Notes under the pieces: model-generated | What the model saw: the letters and a program-made list of their open reading frames with translations, nothing else | Told to the model about the DNA's origin: nothing | The model's database searches: none | In this document: piece by piece, positions 31,629 through 38,556 of the stretch | Position numbering within the stretch: position 1 is the stretch's first letter | Layout of the letters: each line of letters starts with the position of its first letter | Made by a program: the position numbers and the translations under genes | Assembly (NCBI GenBank): GCA_964440655.1 | Contig: CAYTTA010000017.1 | Span: 1-38,556, forward strand | Direction of reading: 5' to 3' | Length of the DNA: 38,556 nt | From: CAYTTA01 sp964440655 | Lineage (GTDB): Bacteria > Bacteroidota > Rhodothermia > Balneolales > Balneolaceae

Positions 31629-32942
31629 CTACCAGTTCTGAATCGCTCCGTCCGGTTTTTGCAGGTAAGGATGTGGAAACGGAGTATTTTCAGTCACTTC
31701 GAGTATAAAGTTCGCTTTTCCCGGATCAAATTCTACCCCCAGTCCCGGTTTCGGATTCAGATAGAGTTTCCCTTCCCTGAAGAGCAGCATGTCGTCATTG
31801 AAATAGTCCGGGAAGTAGGTATTCCCTCCTCCAAATTCAAAAATGCAGCGGCTCGGACTGCTCGAACCCAGGACGTGAACCACGGCGGCCGATGCCAGGG
31901 GGCCGGTGAAGTGGGGGATCATTCCGACATAGTGGGTCTCGCACAGTGCCGCGATCTTCTTCAGTTCGGTAATCCCTCCCACATTCGGCAGAGTCACCCG
32001 CGTATAGTCGATCAGATGGTTTTCGATCAGTTCGTTGATCTCCCACTTGTCGCCGAACTGTTCACCGACCGCAATGGGAACATTGGTCATCTGCCGTACC
32101 TTCTCATAGACCTTCTTGTTCTCCGACCGGACAATGTCCTCGACGAAATAGGGCTCCAGATCCTCAATCGCCTTGCAGATCCGGATCGCATCGGGAAGAT
32201 CAAAGCGGGTATGCAGATCGATCGCCCAGCGTCCTCCCCTCCCCACCTCTTCAGCGACCCTGTGACACATCTCTATGGTCGCCACCACATTGTCGTAGAA
32301 ATCAAACCCCTGTCCGGAACCCACCGGCTGGGCCCATTGCGTCGCTCCGGTCTGGTTCCCACCGGTCGGGCCGATTCTTCTTACACGGAAACCCTGCTCG
32401 ATCGCATTCCGGCTGCCGGAGTAACACTCGATATATTCACGGGTCGCTCCTCCCAGAAGCTCATAGACCGGTACCCCCAGCGCCTTCCCCTTGATATCCC
32501 AGAGCGCCATCTCCAGTGCCCCGAGACCATGAAGTTTTTCCCTCCCCGGCGGATAGAACATGCTGCGATAGAGATGTTGCCAGAGATGTTCGATCCGGAA
32601 GGGATCCTCCCCGATCATCATCTCGGCACACTGGCGGATCGTATCGGGCGCCCCGCCCTCTCCGATTCCTATAATGCCGGTATCGGTCTCCACCGTCACG
32701 ATTCCCCGCGCCTGGTTGAAAAGCGGCTTGTTGTAACCGGGGGCTTCATAGTAGCGGATCCGTGCAATCCTGTGTCCGGAATCGAGGGGATGCCGCAGAG
32801 CGATGTTCACACTTCTGTAATCCCGTCTCTTTTCCGGGGTCTTCCGGAGGGACTTTCCGCCCGCCGCAGAGAGATTGCCCAATGCGGCGGCAGAGAGCCC
32901 CAGTCCGATACTCCTGATAGCGTCTCGTCGGTCCATACTCAT
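31629..32942 (-). CDS. Enolase-superfamily dehydratase of uncertain substrate, Tat-like leader
   Basis: A 437-residue mandelate-racemase/enolase-superfamily protein. Barrel residues are D242 and H244 (AIDLHTRFD), E268 (YFVEDI), E294 (AVGEQFGDKW) and H344 (IPHFTGP). ALWDIKGKALGVPVYELLGG is the common family segment. The second-strand motif reads RVRRIG, without the KxK of racemases. The leader MDRRDAIRSIGLGLSAAALGNL is Tat-like. It differs clearly from the DgoD and RspA types next door, so it is not a recent duplicate. The start ATG has GGAAAA before it; a second ATG two codons in is possible. It is the first enzyme gene after SusD, separated by 72 bases containing a hairpin. It probably dehydrates an aldonic or uronic-derived acid sugar; substrate unassigned. 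Confidence 0.82.
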   Translation of the reverse strand: MSMDRRDAIRSIGLGLSAAALGNLSAAGGKSLRKTPEKRRDYRSVNIALRHPLDSGHRIARIRYYEAPGYNKPLFNQARGIVTVETDTGIIGIGEGGAPDTIRQCAEMMIGEDPFRIEHLWQHLYRSMFYPPGREKLHGLGALEMALWDIKGKALGVPVYELLGGATREYIECYSGSRNAIEQGFRVRRIGPTGGNQTGATQWAQPVGSGQGFDFYDNVVATIEMCHRVAEEVGRGGRWAIDLHTRFDLPDAIRICKAIEDLEPYFVEDIVRSENKKVYEKVRQMTNVPIAVGEQFGDKWEINELIENHLIDYTRVTLPNVGGITELKKIAALCETHYVGMIPHFTGPLASAAVVHVLGSSSPSRCIFEFGGGNTYFPDYFNDDMLLFREGKLYLNPKPGLGVEFDPGKANFILEVTENTPFPHPYLQKPDGAIQNW

Positions 32943-32962
32943 TTTTCCATGGTTTGAAATAA

Positions 32963-32995
32963 ATGCCGCCCTGCTGTCAGGAGGCAGAGCGGCAT
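32963..32995 (-). terminator. Hairpin between SusD and the first dehydratase gene (attenuator-like)
   Basis: On the minus strand ATGCCGCTCTGC and GCAGGGCGGCAT form a 12-bp stem with one mismatch and a 9-base loop, followed by TTATTTC. It starts 19 bases after the SusD stop and is the counterpart of the hairpin after the other SusD. It may reduce read-through into the enzyme genes or stabilise the susCD message. Confidence 0.5.
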
Positions 32996-33014
32996 CATCG
33001 GTGGAGCCAGTTTT

Positions 33015-34583
33015 TTACGGTTCCCAGGGCAGTTCAACATCCCACCAGATCCGGGTGTCCATCTTGTCCGGTCCCTGACGGTCCAATGCTGCCTGAAGGT
33101 TGGCGGTGTTGTTGTTGTAGTCGTTTCCTGGCGGATAGATCAGCCTGCGGATAAATTCCCCTGCCGGAATATCACTCAGCGGATAGGGATTTGGGGGGAG
33201 TTTCGGGAAACCGCTTCGCCGGAAGTTGGCCCACGATTCACTCGGATTGAGGAATGAGGTGACCCAGTACTGGGTGCCGATATGTTCGCGCTGGCCCATC
33301 TCATCACTCGCATTGAATGCAGCCACCTGCGCAGCCACATAGGCATTGACCTCCCCTTCATCAAAAACAAGGTGCCCGTGGGTTGTCAGATCTTCGAAAT
33401 GAGCCCGAATGGCACTCTCAAAGAGCTGGGAAGCGTTGCCGCTGGCCCACCCCCGCACCACCGCCTCGGCCAGAAGGAGCTGATTCTGACTGAAGGTGAG
33501 CATCATGAAGGGTACGTCGATCGATGCGATCGTGGTGACATCGTACTGGGAATAGGCATAGAGGGAGCTCACCCCGTCCTCGGCCGCCTTTGCGACGATC
33601 GAGGAGTTGTCATACCCCATGGGAAAACCGATCTGCTCGCCGGGAACCCGTGTTCGGTTCGCCTCCGTCTGATCCCCTCCGTTCAGCGCACCGGGATGCC
33701 GGATCGCGATCGCGATGCGCGGGTCGTTGTTGTCCAGCAGATAGTTGATGAAGGTGTTGGGGATGTAGTAGTTGGCCGACTCCCTTGCCTGCAGCGTCTC
33801 TCCGAAGGTGTTGCGGAATTCGGTTCCGTGCCGGACCAGGGCGTTGTCCGCCGGGGACTGGAGCATGCCGCCCGCAATGGCCTTGTCGATGTAGACCTGT
33901 GCCAGTGCCTGATCCACCTCACTCACCCTCATCGCCGCACGGAACAGCAGCGACCAGCCGAACCGTTTCCACTTCTCGATGTCACCCGCGTAGAGCACTT
34001 CGGCCGTCTCCACGGATCCGCCTGGATCGAGTGCGGAGACCGCCGCGTCCAGCTCCGTCAGCACCGCATTATAGATCGACTCCTGGGTGTCATACTCGGG
34101 ACGGAGCACTCCTTCATGATACCCCTTTCCGGCCTGGGAGTAGGGAACATCGCCGTAGCTGTCCGTCAGGATCATGCCGGCGTAGGCTCTCAGGATCCGG
34201 GCCATGTTGACGATGTTCACCCGTTCGGGATCGTCACCGTACTTCTCGATGATATCTACAGTGTTCTTGATCACGTTGCCGTAGAAGGCGTTCCAGTGCC
34301 GGTTGCTCATGTCCGGATTCTCCTGGTTGTAGTTCCCTCCCCTCAGAGAGGTGCCGAACGGAGTTACGATCTGCTGGACAATGGCCATCTCGAAGTTCAT
34401 CACCCCCGCCACCGTGCTCTCGTAGTAGGGAGAGGTCCAGTAGAGGGCGTGATTGAGCAAGAACGCCGGCTCTATGTCGTTGATCGCAATATCACTGGTG
34501 TTCATCGCATCGAACCCGGCATCACAGGCGGCGAAAGACGCCGCCAGAGCCAGGGCTGCCAGTATGGGTTTCACTTTCTTCAT
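33015..34583 (-). CDS. SusD-like_2 family outer-membrane lipoprotein (PUL 2)
   Basis: A 522-residue SusD-type lipoprotein of the SusD-like_2 branch. The start at 34583 is chosen over an upstream in-frame start because AAAGGTGAG precedes it and the signal peptide KKVKPILAALALAASFAAC begins there (lipidation at C20). Family features are TSDIAINDIEPAFLLNHALYW, NIVNMARILRAYAGMILTDSYGDVPYSQAG, KRFGWSLLFRAAMRVSEVD and QLLLAEAVVRGWASG, with PPNPYPLSDIP near the C-terminus. It partners the SusC encoded 53 bases upstream. This branch differs from the classical SusD_RagB type of PUL 1, so the two loci are not simple duplicates. The ligand is unknown; the downstream genes suggest an acid-sugar-containing or oxidisable glycan. 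Confidence 0.93.
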   Translation of the reverse strand: MKKVKPILAALALAASFAACDAGFDAMNTSDIAINDIEPAFLLNHALYWTSPYYESTVAGVMNFEMAIVQQIVTPFGTSLRGGNYNQENPDMSNRHWNAFYGNVIKNTVDIIEKYGDDPERVNIVNMARILRAYAGMILTDSYGDVPYSQAGKGYHEGVLRPEYDTQESIYNAVLTELDAAVSALDPGGSVETAEVLYAGDIEKWKRFGWSLLFRAAMRVSEVDQALAQVYIDKAIAGGMLQSPADNALVRHGTEFRNTFGETLQARESANYYIPNTFINYLLDNNDPRIAIAIRHPGALNGGDQTEANRTRVPGEQIGFPMGYDNSSIVAKAAEDGVSSLYAYSQYDVTTIASIDVPFMMLTFSQNQLLLAEAVVRGWASGNASQLFESAIRAHFEDLTTHGHLVFDEGEVNAYVAAQVAAFNASDEMGQREHIGTQYWVTSFLNPSESWANFRRSGFPKLPPNPYPLSDIPAGEFIRRLIYPPGNDYNNNTANLQAALDRQGPDKMDTRIWWDVELPWEP

Positions 34584-34636
34584 TGCACTCACCTTTGATT
34601 TTTTTTGATGGATCCGGGATCCTTGCAGGGACATCC

Positions 34637-37600
34637 TCAGATCTCCACTTTCAGGTTGAACCCGAAGCTGCGTGACAGCGGCAGCGCGTAGGAGATGGTG
34701 TCACTGTTCGGGCTGGACATCTGTTCGGGATCCATATTCTCCGTCCACTTCTTGAAGGTGTAGACGTTGTTGACAATCACGTTGAATGAGAGCCCCTGAA
34801 CAGGCAGGTAGGCAGAGACCAGCGATGTGAAGTCATAGCCGAGGGAGACCTGCCGCAGCTTCCAGAACCCGCCGTTGGCCACATGTCCCTCCTGAATCTG
34901 GGCATCGGCCTCGTAGTAGGGCTGGATCGGCACCTGGATCGTGTTGGGAGATCCGTCTGGCAGTACTCCGTCACCGATCACATACCCGACGTCCCGCCCC
35001 ACAAGGGTTTTCTTGTGCTTTCCGTGGCGGACATTGTCAAAGTTGTTGTTCTGGTAGACCTTGTGACCCAGCTTGAAATCGATGAGTGCATAGAACTCAA
35101 GACCCCGGTAGTTGAACGTATTGGTGAACCCGCCGATCCATTTGGGAAGGGTCTCTCCAAGGTAAATCGCCTGGGGAGTGGCCAGTGGCAATCCGTTGTT
35201 CGGGTTGAAGATCTTCCTGCCCTGCTCATCCCTCAGATATCCGGAGCGGTACATCTGGGCCATCGGCTGACCGACGATATGCCGAACGCTTCCGCCGATC
35301 GAGACATCCTCGTCACTCTCACCGAGCTTCAGGACTTTGGAGGTGATGTAGGTTCCGTTCAGCCCGAAATTCCATCGGAAATTGGTGCCCTGAACCGCCA
35401 TCAGATCGATAAAAGCCTCAAATCCGCTGGTTCTGCTCTCGCCCACATTCACTCGGGTGGAGCTGTAGGAGGAGGTGTTGGAGACCGCAGCATTCAGAAT
35501 CTGATCGATGCTGAGCTTGCTGTAGTAGACCAACTCCATGTTCACCCTGTCAAACATCATCACATTGAGACCGACCTCCCTCTCCTTCAGGCGCATGGGT
35601 CTGAGATGGGGGTTGGGGATGGTGTTCGTATTGATGTTGGCCATCGGCTGGACGCTAAGCGGCCCCTGGAACATCTTGCTGTTGATCTGATAGTTCAGCA
35701 CACCGGAGAAAGGTGAGATATCGGTATCGCTTCCCACCTCGGCATAGGCAACACGCAGCGTACCGAAGTTCAGCCAGGAGGGCAGTCCGTCAAAGAAATC
35801 GGTAAAGACGAAACTGGCGGAAACCGAGGGATAAAGGATGCTCCTCTCCTCCGGTGAGAGGGTTGAGAACCAATCGTTCCGGGCGGTCACACTCAGGTAG
35901 AGGTAGTCTCTGAAGTTGAAGTCGACCGATCCGTAGAGGGAGTTGACCGCACGCTCCGTATAGGTGTAGAGAGGGGTCTGAACCCGCGTGTTTCCGATTG
36001 TGTAGAGCCAGGGGACGATGAAATCCTCCCCGAAGACGCTGTTCCGCTCGGAGTGCTGGTACATGCGGTTCCCGCCGAGGGTGACATCCACGCCCAGACT
36101 GCTCGTAATCTCCCGGGTCGCACCGACCAGGAAGTCGGCATTGATCTCGCGGAAATTCCGACGATCGTTGGTCACCGAACCGTTGATGAATCCCGGAGGT
36201 GCCGGCGGTTTTCCTCCCAGCAGGGAAGGCACGTTCAGATCCTGGCTTCTTGCATAGTAATCCTGCCCGATCCGACCTTGCACGTAGAGCCACTCCAGCA
36301 CATTGTAGCGCATGCTCAGGTTCCCGAACACACGGTCACGCTGCACGTCGTTGAAGTAGTCATTGACCGAGAGATAGGGATTTGTCCTCACCTCGAATCG
36401 TGCCCATGGCATCTCCCTGCCATCCGGCAACCTCTGATTCTCTCTCAGCAGGTAGAGGGGCATCGTGTTGGCCATCGTGTAGATGGTCTTGGGCGTGGTG
36501 ATCTCCTGGCCGTTCAGAATGGGAGGATTGGTGTGGACCTCCTGGCTGTAGTTCAGATTCCCCGAAACATTGAGACCTGCGACGACATCCTGCGTGAAGC
36601 CGACACTCACATTATACCGGTCAAAACCGGAATTGGGCGTGATTCCGTCGTTGTTCAGGCTTGAAAGGGTAAGGCTGAATCCGCTGTTCTGCGTTCCGCT
36701 TGCAAGGGTCAGCGTGTTGTTTGCCGTGTATCCTCCATCGTAGAACTCTTTCAGCTGATTGCGCTGCGCCTCGTAGGGAACTTCTATGCCGTCGAAGAGG
36801 ATCTGGGTCATCCCCGGTTCAATCTTCTCGCCGAAGCTCCAGACGCCCGACATCGGGAAAGGCGAGGTGGGACGCACCCCCTGCTCTCCCTGACCATACT
36901 CATACTGAAAATCGGTCTCGTCGATCACCCGCTCGATGGTGAAGTTGCTGGTAAAGGTCACCCCGATTCTTCGGGATCCGGCGTTGTCCTTCGTTGTGAT
37001 CATGATGACCCCGTCTTTTGCCCGGGATCCATAGAGGGCTGCCGCCGTCGCCCCTTTCAGGACTGTCATCGACTCGATCACATCGGGCGAGATACTGAGC
37101 AGACCATCCCCGGTGTCGGCCGCATCGAACGGACTCTGTGTCCCCCCGAAGTGACGGTCGTTGCTGATGGGAATCCCGTCAACCACAATGAGCGGGCTGT
37201 TCGCCCCGGAAAAAGCGGAAATCCCCCGGATATTGAGCCCCGTGGAACCGCCGGAACCGGTCGACATCGCCGCCACGTTCAGACCCGGAACCTTGCCCTG
37301 CAGGGACTGGATGAAGTTGGTTGTCCGGTTCACTGTCATCTCCGCCGGGGAGACCGTGGCCGTCGAATAACCGAGGGAGCGGGTGTCCCGCCGGATCCCG
37401 AGTGCTGTGACCACCACCTCGTCGCCCGCAATGGCCATCGGAGCCAGGGTGACATTGACAAGAGTTCTTCCCTCCAGCGGCATGGAGAGCTGCTGATAGC
37501 CGATATAGGTGAAGACCAGTGTCACATCCAGGGAGGGCACACTCAGCTCAAAGCTTCCGTCGGCATCGGTTGCCGTCCCTGTCATGGTCCCCTCCACCAG

Positions 37601-38086
37601 GATATTCACACCGGGAAGCGGTTCTCCGGATTCCGAATCAACGACCCGTCCCTGGATCCTTTGCTGGAACTCCGCCTCTTCGGCCAGCGGAAGATCCAGA
37701 ATCTCCTCGCGGACCTTGTAGATCCCGTAGGTCTTCGGATTCAGATATTTATACTCCAGTGCACGCTCGGAGAGCAGTAGCTCCAGGGCCTGCTCAATGT
37801 TGTTGGGAACCCTGTACCCTTCCGAAACCATCTGATTCCGGACCGCTTCGGTTTCGTAGAGAAAAACCACACCGAAGCGGGCTTCAAGCAGTTTCAAAGC
37901 CTCTTCCAGTTCCATATTGGAATTCAGTCTCCACTCGTTGGCATGGCCGGACGGGGCAGATCTGGAGAGATTGAACAGCGACCCCAGCGCCTGGGACTGC
38001 GCAGGCACGACATACCCGATCCCCATCACCAGACAGACCAACAGAGAGGCACATCTTGTTTTAAAGCTGATCATAGCCTGTTTCAT
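34637..38086 (-). CDS. SusC-family TonB-dependent signalling transporter with STN domain (PUL 2)
   Basis: A 1149-residue SusC-type outer-membrane transporter. The start at 38086 has GAGGG about six bases upstream. After the signal peptide (to about residue 32) comes an STN domain (about 55-123: NMELEEALKLLEARFGVVFL, then SERALEYKYLNPKTYGIYKV), which in this family contacts a FecR anti-sigma factor. Next are a carboxypeptidase-D-like domain (QGRVVDSESGEPLPGVNILV), the plug (DEVVVTALGI, SPLIVVDGI, VLKGATAAALYGSRAKDGVI) and the barrel ending SRSFGFNLKVEI. The STN domain and the adjacent FecR gene (39 bases upstream) indicate induction by ligand through an ECF sigma factor encoded beyond the window. 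It forms one operon with SusD and probably with the dehydratases. Confidence 0.96.
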   Translation of the reverse strand: MKQAMISFKTRCASLLVCLVMGIGYVVPAQSQALGSLFNLSRSAPSGHANEWRLNSNMELEEALKLLEARFGVVFLYETEAVRNQMVSEGYRVPNNIEQALELLLSERALEYKYLNPKTYGIYKVREEILDLPLAEEAEFQQRIQGRVVDSESGEPLPGVNILVEGTMTGTATDADGSFELSVPSLDVTLVFTYIGYQQLSMPLEGRTLVNVTLAPMAIAGDEVVVTALGIRRDTRSLGYSTATVSPAEMTVNRTTNFIQSLQGKVPGLNVAAMSTGSGGSTGLNIRGISAFSGANSPLIVVDGIPISNDRHFGGTQSPFDAADTGDGLLSISPDVIESMTVLKGATAAALYGSRAKDGVIMITTKDNAGSRRIGVTFTSNFTIERVIDETDFQYEYGQGEQGVRPTSPFPMSGVWSFGEKIEPGMTQILFDGIEVPYEAQRNQLKEFYDGGYTANNTLTLASGTQNSGFSLTLSSLNNDGITPNSGFDRYNVSVGFTQDVVAGLNVSGNLNYSQEVHTNPPILNGQEITTPKTIYTMANTMPLYLLRENQRLPDGREMPWARFEVRTNPYLSVNDYFNDVQRDRVFGNLSMRYNVLEWLYVQGRIGQDYYARSQDLNVPSLLGGKPPAPPGFINGSVTNDRRNFREINADFLVGATREITSSLGVDVTLGGNRMYQHSERNSVFGEDFIVPWLYTIGNTRVQTPLYTYTERAVNSLYGSVDFNFRDYLYLSVTARNDWFSTLSPEERSILYPSVSASFVFTDFFDGLPSWLNFGTLRVAYAEVGSDTDISPFSGVLNYQINSKMFQGPLSVQPMANINTNTIPNPHLRPMRLKEREVGLNVMMFDRVNMELVYYSKLSIDQILNAAVSNTSSYSSTRVNVGESRTSGFEAFIDLMAVQGTNFRWNFGLNGTYITSKVLKLGESDEDVSIGGSVRHIVGQPMAQMYRSGYLRDEQGRKIFNPNNGLPLATPQAIYLGETLPKWIGGFTNTFNYRGLEFYALIDFKLGHKVYQNNNFDNVRHGKHKKTLVGRDVGYVIGDGVLPDGSPNTIQVPIQPYYEADAQIQEGHVANGGFWKLRQVSLGYDFTSLVSAYLPVQGLSFNVIVNNVYTFKKWTENMDPEQMSSPNSDTISYALPLSRSFGFNLKVEI

Positions 38087-38125
38087 ATTGACCCTCTTTT
38101 TTTGTTCAGGTTACCTTCTTTCGTT

Positions 38126-38556
38126 TCACTCATTCGGGTTTCCTATATAGACCGTGTCTCTCTCGGGAGACTGGTATACAGGAATTCCCGTCACTTCCGA
38201 TACGGACCGGACCAGCTCTTCCAGAGACTTGAAATAGACCGCACCGGTAAGCGTGATCTCCATCAGGTCCGGATCCACTATCTGCACACGGGTATGGAAC
38301 TGGCGCTCCAGATAGCGGGCAAATTCGCTAAGTGAGGTCCGGTCCAGTACCATGTGCTCCGTTGCCCAGGAGGTGTAGAGTGTGGGATTCACCACTTCTT
38401 TATGGAGGATGTCATCCCGGCTGAACTCAACCAGCTCCCCCTTTTTCACACTGAACACCGCATTGGACAAGCCCGAAAGTCCGGGCCGTTCAACCTCCAC
38501 CACCCCCTCCTGCAGTACGACACGGGTGTTGTTGCGGCGGGCCGTCACAGGCCCAG
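38126..38556 (-). CDS. FecR-family anti-sigma factor (C-terminal part)
   Basis: The gene is cut by the right window edge; at least 143 codons are visible. The GTG at 38546-38548 is an internal codon, not the start. The segment TRVVLQEGVVEVERPGLS is the end of the periplasmic FecR domain. MVLDRTSLSEFARYLERQFHTRVQI and LMEITLTGAVYFKSLEELVRSVSEVTGIPVY form the C-terminal domain (DUF4974, STN-like) that interacts with the transporter. The transmembrane and cytoplasmic anti-sigma parts are outside the window. It lies 39 bases upstream of the STN-containing SusC on the same strand, the standard order sigma factor, fecR, susC, susD. Confidence 0.9.
   Translation of the reverse strand, partial: GPVTARRNNTRVVLQEGVVEVERPGLSGLSNAVFSVKKGELVEFSRDDILHKEVVNPTLYTSWATEHMVLDRTSLSEFARYLERQFHTRVQIVDPDLMEITLTGAVYFKSLEELVRSVSEVTGIPVYQSPERDTVYIGNPNE

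Noticed and set aside
30214..31641. 475-codon plus-strand open frame
   Set aside because: It is opposite the galactonate dehydratase gene, whose active-site residues are all conserved; the antisense product has no family features.

Overview
This 38.6-kb window is a carbohydrate-utilisation island from a GC-rich member of the Bacteroidota in the broad sense. Two SusC/SusD outer-membrane import pairs, a FecR anti-sigma factor, Bacteroidota-type lipoprotein signals and weak Shine-Dalgarno sequences support this. The high GC would suit lineages such as Rhodothermota or Balneolota, but that placement is inference. No tRNA, rRNA, CRISPR array or insertion sequence was recognised. A 100-N scaffold gap (2101-2200) is flanked by the same 38 bases on both sides and is probably an unmerged contig overlap.

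Layout. (1) 1-91, minus: the first 30 codons of an FbaB-type class I aldolase. (2) 295-5079, minus: two GH109-type proteins (NAD-dependent alpha-N-acetylgalactosaminidase family with a Gfo/Idh/MocA fold) followed by a GMC flavin oxidoreductase. (3) 5351-6802, plus: a divergent third GH109. (4) 7000-19901, minus: SusC, SusD, GH109, exported amidohydrolase, GH109, GH109, a large unassigned secreted protein, and an amidohydrolase-like lipoprotein lacking its C-terminal third. (5) 20119-26134, plus, divergent from SusC: AgaS isomerase, two PfkB kinases, a class II tagatose/fructose-bisphosphate aldolase, an EamA-type transporter and a cytoplasmic amidohydrolase. A DeoR-type repressor (26191-26955, minus) converges on it. 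(6) 27341-38556, minus: FecR (cut by the window edge), SusC with an STN domain, SusD, then four enolase-superfamily acid-sugar dehydratases, including a clear D-galactonate dehydratase and two tandem RspA/mannonate-dehydratase-like paralogs.

How it may work together. Blocks 2-4 look like a GalNAc-glycan locus: SusCD captures glycan, and six Tat-type GH109 enzymes release alpha-GalNAc or related sugars outside the cytoplasm. Block 5 is the intracellular route galactosamine-6-P -> tagatose-6-P -> tagatose-1,6-bisP -> trioses, controlled by a DeoR/AgaR-like repressor. No PTS permease and no classical GalNAc-6-P deacetylase are present, so the EamA transporter, the second PfkB kinase and the amidohydrolase are the candidate substitutes. 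Block 6 looks like a second, FecR-regulated PUL whose enzymes are acid-sugar dehydratases. All four carry Tat-like N-termini, which is unusual because this superfamily is normally cytoplasmic.

The most novel aspects are the sixfold GH109 array, the quartet of apparently exported acid-sugar dehydratases, and the orphan 531-residue secreted protein. Functional statements come from motif recognition and recalled family knowledge; no searches were run.
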